A stretch of DNA of 64,000 nt, taken from Cordia subcordata. Its lineage: Eukaryota; Streptophyta; Magnoliopsida; Boraginales; Cordiaceae. Where the stretch lies: NCBI GenBank assembly GCA_028554755.1, contig JAPTOF010000016.1, positions 11,506,001-11,570,000 on the forward strand. Reading direction: 5' to 3'. A program made the position numbers and the translations under genes. This document shows positions 60,844 through 64,000 of the stretch, in pieces. Within the stretch, counting starts at the first letter, position 1; each line of letters begins with the position of its first letter. The notes under the pieces were generated by a model that did not search any database, was not told where the DNA came from, and saw only the letters and a program-made list of their open reading frames with translations.

Positions 60844-61680
60844 TCACATATTAAGAGGAAATGGATCTAAAAGAGGTAACTGAGTAGTTAATCCTACTGA
60901 CTTCAACATTAATCTTATTTGTTCCATCATTGCGGCTTGTTCATGTTGGAGTTTTTGCTCCAACTCCAATTCCTTCCGTTGCATTTGATGTTGAACTTCT
61001 TCCTGCACTTGCCGCGCCACTTGTTCTCGCATTTGCTTTTCATACTTCTCTTCTTGTTTAGAAACGAGAGCATTCAATTCTGCTTGGGATGGCGAATTGT
61101 AACCTATAGAAGAAGATGCTGACCCATGTCGTTTAAGAGTAGGGATGATCCTTTCAAAGTTGTTGATGGGCAAACCAAATGTTATATCTTTCTTCACACC
61201 CCTAATTGCTTCATAAAAGATCTCAGGGTCAAATTGATTATCCAACTAATTTATGCTACTTTCTAAGCCCTCATCACATTTTTGTCTTTTCTGACTATAA
61301 AGCGCATAATAATGCTCCCGTAAAAAGTGAGTCCACAAACACAATTTTCGTTCAAAACAACTAACCAAAATAATAAATTAATAAAATGAAAACCAAACGT
61401 AGCAAGAAACCAGATACATTACCGAGACTCTTTTTGCTTTAGAGCTAATTCAATCACCATCTCCTCTATTCTTCTTATGTGTGTGCTTAAACAAATCAAT
61501 CTTTGTAAAGTTCGGATCTTTGGCAACCTATAAAATACATATAAAAAATATGAGAATACAACATGAAATATTTATATATAACGAATAATATATATTTTAT
61601 ATGCATGTGAGCACAAACCTCTCGTTGCTCCACTTCTTCGATTATTGCTGGGGGATATTAGTCATGACTCTAAATTGATG
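60844..61680 (-). pseudogene. CACTA TNP-like (plant En/Spm transposase family) pseudogene
   Basis: Pieces on the minus strand, 5' to 3'. An exon at 61527-61423 (VAKDPNFTKIDLFKHTHKKN, then RGDGD and a stop where Trp is usual). A segment near 61350-61246 (LCLWTHFLREHYYALYSQ). The C-terminal part at 61245-60844 (MDNQFDPEIFYEAIRGVKKD, then a Gln/Glu-rich coiled coil such as EEKYEKQMREQVARQVQEEV). This order matches the Ptta/En/Spm family. Two in-frame stops (GDGD* and SIN*) disable it. The first piece upstream (about 61680-61620) is poorly defined. Confidence 0.65.
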
Positions 61681-61832
61681 TCCTATTGATATATGAATCA
61701 CAAACGGTAAAGGCAGTTGTAGAAGTAGCCCCCCTTCTTGGAGTTTAATTGGGATGACAGGCTACTCATTCATATTAGTTATAGTCCCAGGAGGTAACAT
61801 TGTACAAAGAACAATTTTTTTTCTTATCTAAA

Positions 61833-62065
61833 GGCCCATTTGGATCGGCTTTTTTCACAAAAAGCACTTCTTCCGCCCCCCCCCCAAAGCACCTTAATTT
61901 TGCATTAAGAATTTGAATTAGCTTTCAAAGAAAATGTTGAAACTTTTTAAAAAACTCAATTTTAGCTTTTTCCGGAAGCCAAAAATTTGAGCTTCTCGAA
62001 AAAGCACTTTTATCTAAAATTATACAGAAAGTGCTTTTTAAAAAAAATCAATCCAATTGAGCTCC
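61833..62065. mobile_element. MITE of the GTTTGGATTGG family inside the CACTA element
   Basis: Ends 'ggcccatttggatcggct' and 'atcaatccaattgagctcc' are diverged inverted repeats, with 'aaaagcacttcttcc' and 'aaagtgctttttaa' arms and a run of ten C bases near 61877. About 233 bp. Confidence 0.65.
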
Positions 62066-63370
62066 AAATAAAAACTAGAAGCACAACTTCACTATTCTTA
62101 TTATTTTTGTATTTTCTAATCTCAGTATCATTCCTAAATTGGGTAAATGCTTTTAGGTGGACCTATCGTAATTGCTCACTGGCTACAAATATTACATCAA
62201 GCAATCTATGGCCTTGTGATTTAAAATGGGAAAAGTCTTAAAGGTACTTTAGACTTTTAGATGTACGTACAACATTGATAAAAGTAAAGTAGCATAAAGT
62301 TCATTTTAGTTTGGCTAACACAATAAGGAAGTGTTGTTATTAGATAAAATTCATCTATCACTAATTTCTGCAGGGGAAGGAGTTTGTCAATAGGGCAACA
62401 TGCAAGGGGGTCATGAAAGGTGTAAGGAGATGGTGCTAGGATGAAAATAAGAAGATTGGCATTACCAGGCTCAAGAAGTCCCCATGTTTCTTATCTTTTG
62501 CTTCAATGGCTTTATAAAAAATGCCACCTGATGTAGCATTGAAACCAGTGGATCAAATAAGAAAGAGTAAAAAATTAGACTCCACCAATTTCAAGCTGCT
62601 TATGGAGGACACTAACAAGTTTGTCCCCTCTACAAGCCTTTCACAAGTACTTCACCAAATTCTGATCATTATGATATCACATTTCTCAGTGTCTCACTTC
62701 TAGATAGGAAATGAAATTATCATAATATGTTTTCGATGGCCTGATTGCTTGTTACATGCTTGACCGGAAAACCCCTCCCATTTTTTCCCAGCAAACAAAC
62801 ATAATTAAAAGATAAAGTAAAACTAAAGCTGCAGAAATTAAGATTACACAGAGCAATAGATAAGTAATAATGATTATTTACCAAGTAGCATAGAGAATAT
62901 GATCTTTACAGAGTTCCATATCAAATAAATGATTGTAACTCACCTATAACCTTTTACAAAGAGATGCTCTTTTTTCAGTGGCCTTAAAATTATTAGATGT
63001 AGTTTCACTGTGTTTTGTGTGCAAGCTACCCCTAAATGTTACATCTAATCCTTGGGATGCAGATTACCTCGTCCTTGCTTCAATGTAGATTACTCAACAC
63101 CTTACAACTATTTTGGGCTTTACAAATAAACTAGCCCTAAACGCACAAACGACCAAAGCAAAGGAAATAGCAGAAACAAATTCCGGCATCGCAACATAAA
63201 GAAGTTCCATCTTATGCTAAACAAATTCCAATACAAGAATAACATAACCAAGCAAAGGAAATAGCAGAAACGAGAAGTTTCATTCTTTTATATATTAGTA
63301 AAAATTGGCTATCTGAAGAGTGAGAGAGAGAGAGAGATAAATAGAGTGAGAAATAAATAGAGAAAAAGAG
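62066..63370. other. noncoding DNA, probable CACTA interior
   Basis: No supported gene. A 60-codon open frame at 62521-62703 (MPPDVALKPVDQIRKSKKLD) and the sequence before it look weakly coding and may be transposon-derived. An (AG)n run lies at about 63320-63337. Confidence 0.3.
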
Positions 63371-63375
63371 ACATA

Positions 63376-63480
63376 CCTAGAGATGACGCGATTGTGGTGG
63401 AGATGGCGCTGTGAGGTGACGCGATGGTGGTGGAGATAGCGCGGTGGTGGTAGAGAGGTGGAGATGTGAGGTAGATCTAG
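63376..63480. repeat. GC-rich imperfect tandem repeat (GACGCGATGGTGGTGGAGAT)
   Basis: Three to four variants of 'gacgcgatggtggtggagat' with 'agcgcggtgg'. It is the most CpG-rich stretch of the right half of the window. Placed upstream of the minus-strand TNP-like pseudogene, it could be its 5' UTR. Confidence 0.6.
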
Positions 63481-63539
63481 GGCTTTGACGATGATGGAGC
63501 TGAAGAATTTTGGGATTTTAGGTATATGCTATATGTAGT

Positions 63540-64000
63540 GAAGTTTTTTTTTAATTATAATATTAACCTAGTAGTTTTATTAATTATAATTTTGGTAAAT
63601 TATAAATATTTTATATTTAATTGATTTGCTTATCATTAATATTATCCTAGTGTGTTGTTAGGTAAGATATATAGTTTGAAATTATCAAGTTAAAGTTTAA
63701 GAAAGTAATTTAACAAAATATACTTAATTAGAATTATAGTATAGTCCTAATTAAAATAGTAAAAAATTGAATTAGAATAGTTTGTAAAATAATTAATATT
63801 TGTTATTATAATTTTAATTAATTAATACTAATAATAAAAATATACAAATAATAATATTATTATAATAATGTAGCTAAAATAATATGAAACTATATACTAC
63901 CATGATAGTATATATATTATATAATATACAATTGTTAATATACTAATACACAAATCTCTAATTTAATGTGATTATATTACATTAAAATGTCATAATTAAA
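63540..64000. other. AT-rich noncoding DNA to the window end
   Basis: Over 80% A/T by eye, with no ORF or recognised element. Confidence 0.5.

Larger units (their letters stand above)
60072..64000 (-). mobile_element. CACTA (En/Spm) element, left terminus and body
   Basis: The terminus CACTACAAGAAAATAGGCC at 60072 is the canonical plant CACTA end. It is followed by a dense array of subterminal motifs. A TNP-like pseudogene reads toward this end on the minus strand. A matching TTTTCTTGTAGTG right end was not found in the window, so the right limit given is only the window edge. A MITE (61833-62065) lies inside. Confidence 0.7.

Noticed and set aside
63525..63545. 'tatatgtagtgaag' as the right CACTA terminus
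   Set aside because: It lacks the TTTTCTTGTAGTG consensus and the subterminal array seen at the left end.

Overview
This is plant nuclear DNA, AT-rich and mostly transposon-derived. Two intron-containing protein genes are recognisable, both on the minus strand. Their sequences look dicot-like, but nothing in the window fixes the species. I found no tRNA, rRNA, CRISPR or bacterial-style operon.

1-15,924: a cluster of one family of large non-autonomous LTR retrotransposons (LARD-like). LTRs are 1.5-1.75 kb with TGATGTGT...ACACATCA-type ends. The primer-binding site matches the 3' end of tRNA-Asp, and the internal domain of about 3.8 kb has no reverse transcriptase or integrase. The plus-strand copies form a tandem: internal end, LTR (1807-3289), internal, LTR (14172-15924). 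A complete antiparallel copy of exactly 7,000 bp (5633-12632, 5-bp duplication ATTAT) sits inside that second internal domain. A solo LTR of the same family lies at 47146-49117 (duplication AGTGT).

15,925-26,137: a foldback repeat, AT-rich DNA, then a P-class pentatricopeptide-repeat gene (SOAR1 / At5g11310-like). It has two exons, 25317-24756 and 22191-20963, giving 596 aa, and two upstream ORFs touch its start codon.

26,147-31,380: a decayed Mutator-like element with terminal inverted repeats of more than 100 bp. It holds a minus-strand MURA transposase pseudogene and, convergent to it, a plus-strand GRF zinc-finger membrane-protein pseudogene.

33,342-46,013: a nine-exon minus-strand gene encoding 282 aa, homologous to the C-terminal coiled-coil half of CCDC93 (the animal Commander/CCC endosomal recycling subunit). 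Its introns hold a Ty1/copia remnant, a LINE remnant, MITEs and minisatellites. A MITE begins 8 bp after its stop codon.

46,014-64,000: repeats, the solo LTR, a PIF/Harbinger element (transposase plus Myb/SANT ORF1, both broken), a two-exon fragment of the sulfhydryl oxidase ERV1, and one end of a CACTA (En/Spm) element with subterminal repeats and a TNP-like pseudogene. The right end of the CACTA element was not found.

Only the PPR and CCDC93-like genes look intact. The rest is mobile DNA, its relics, and host-gene fragments probably carried by it.
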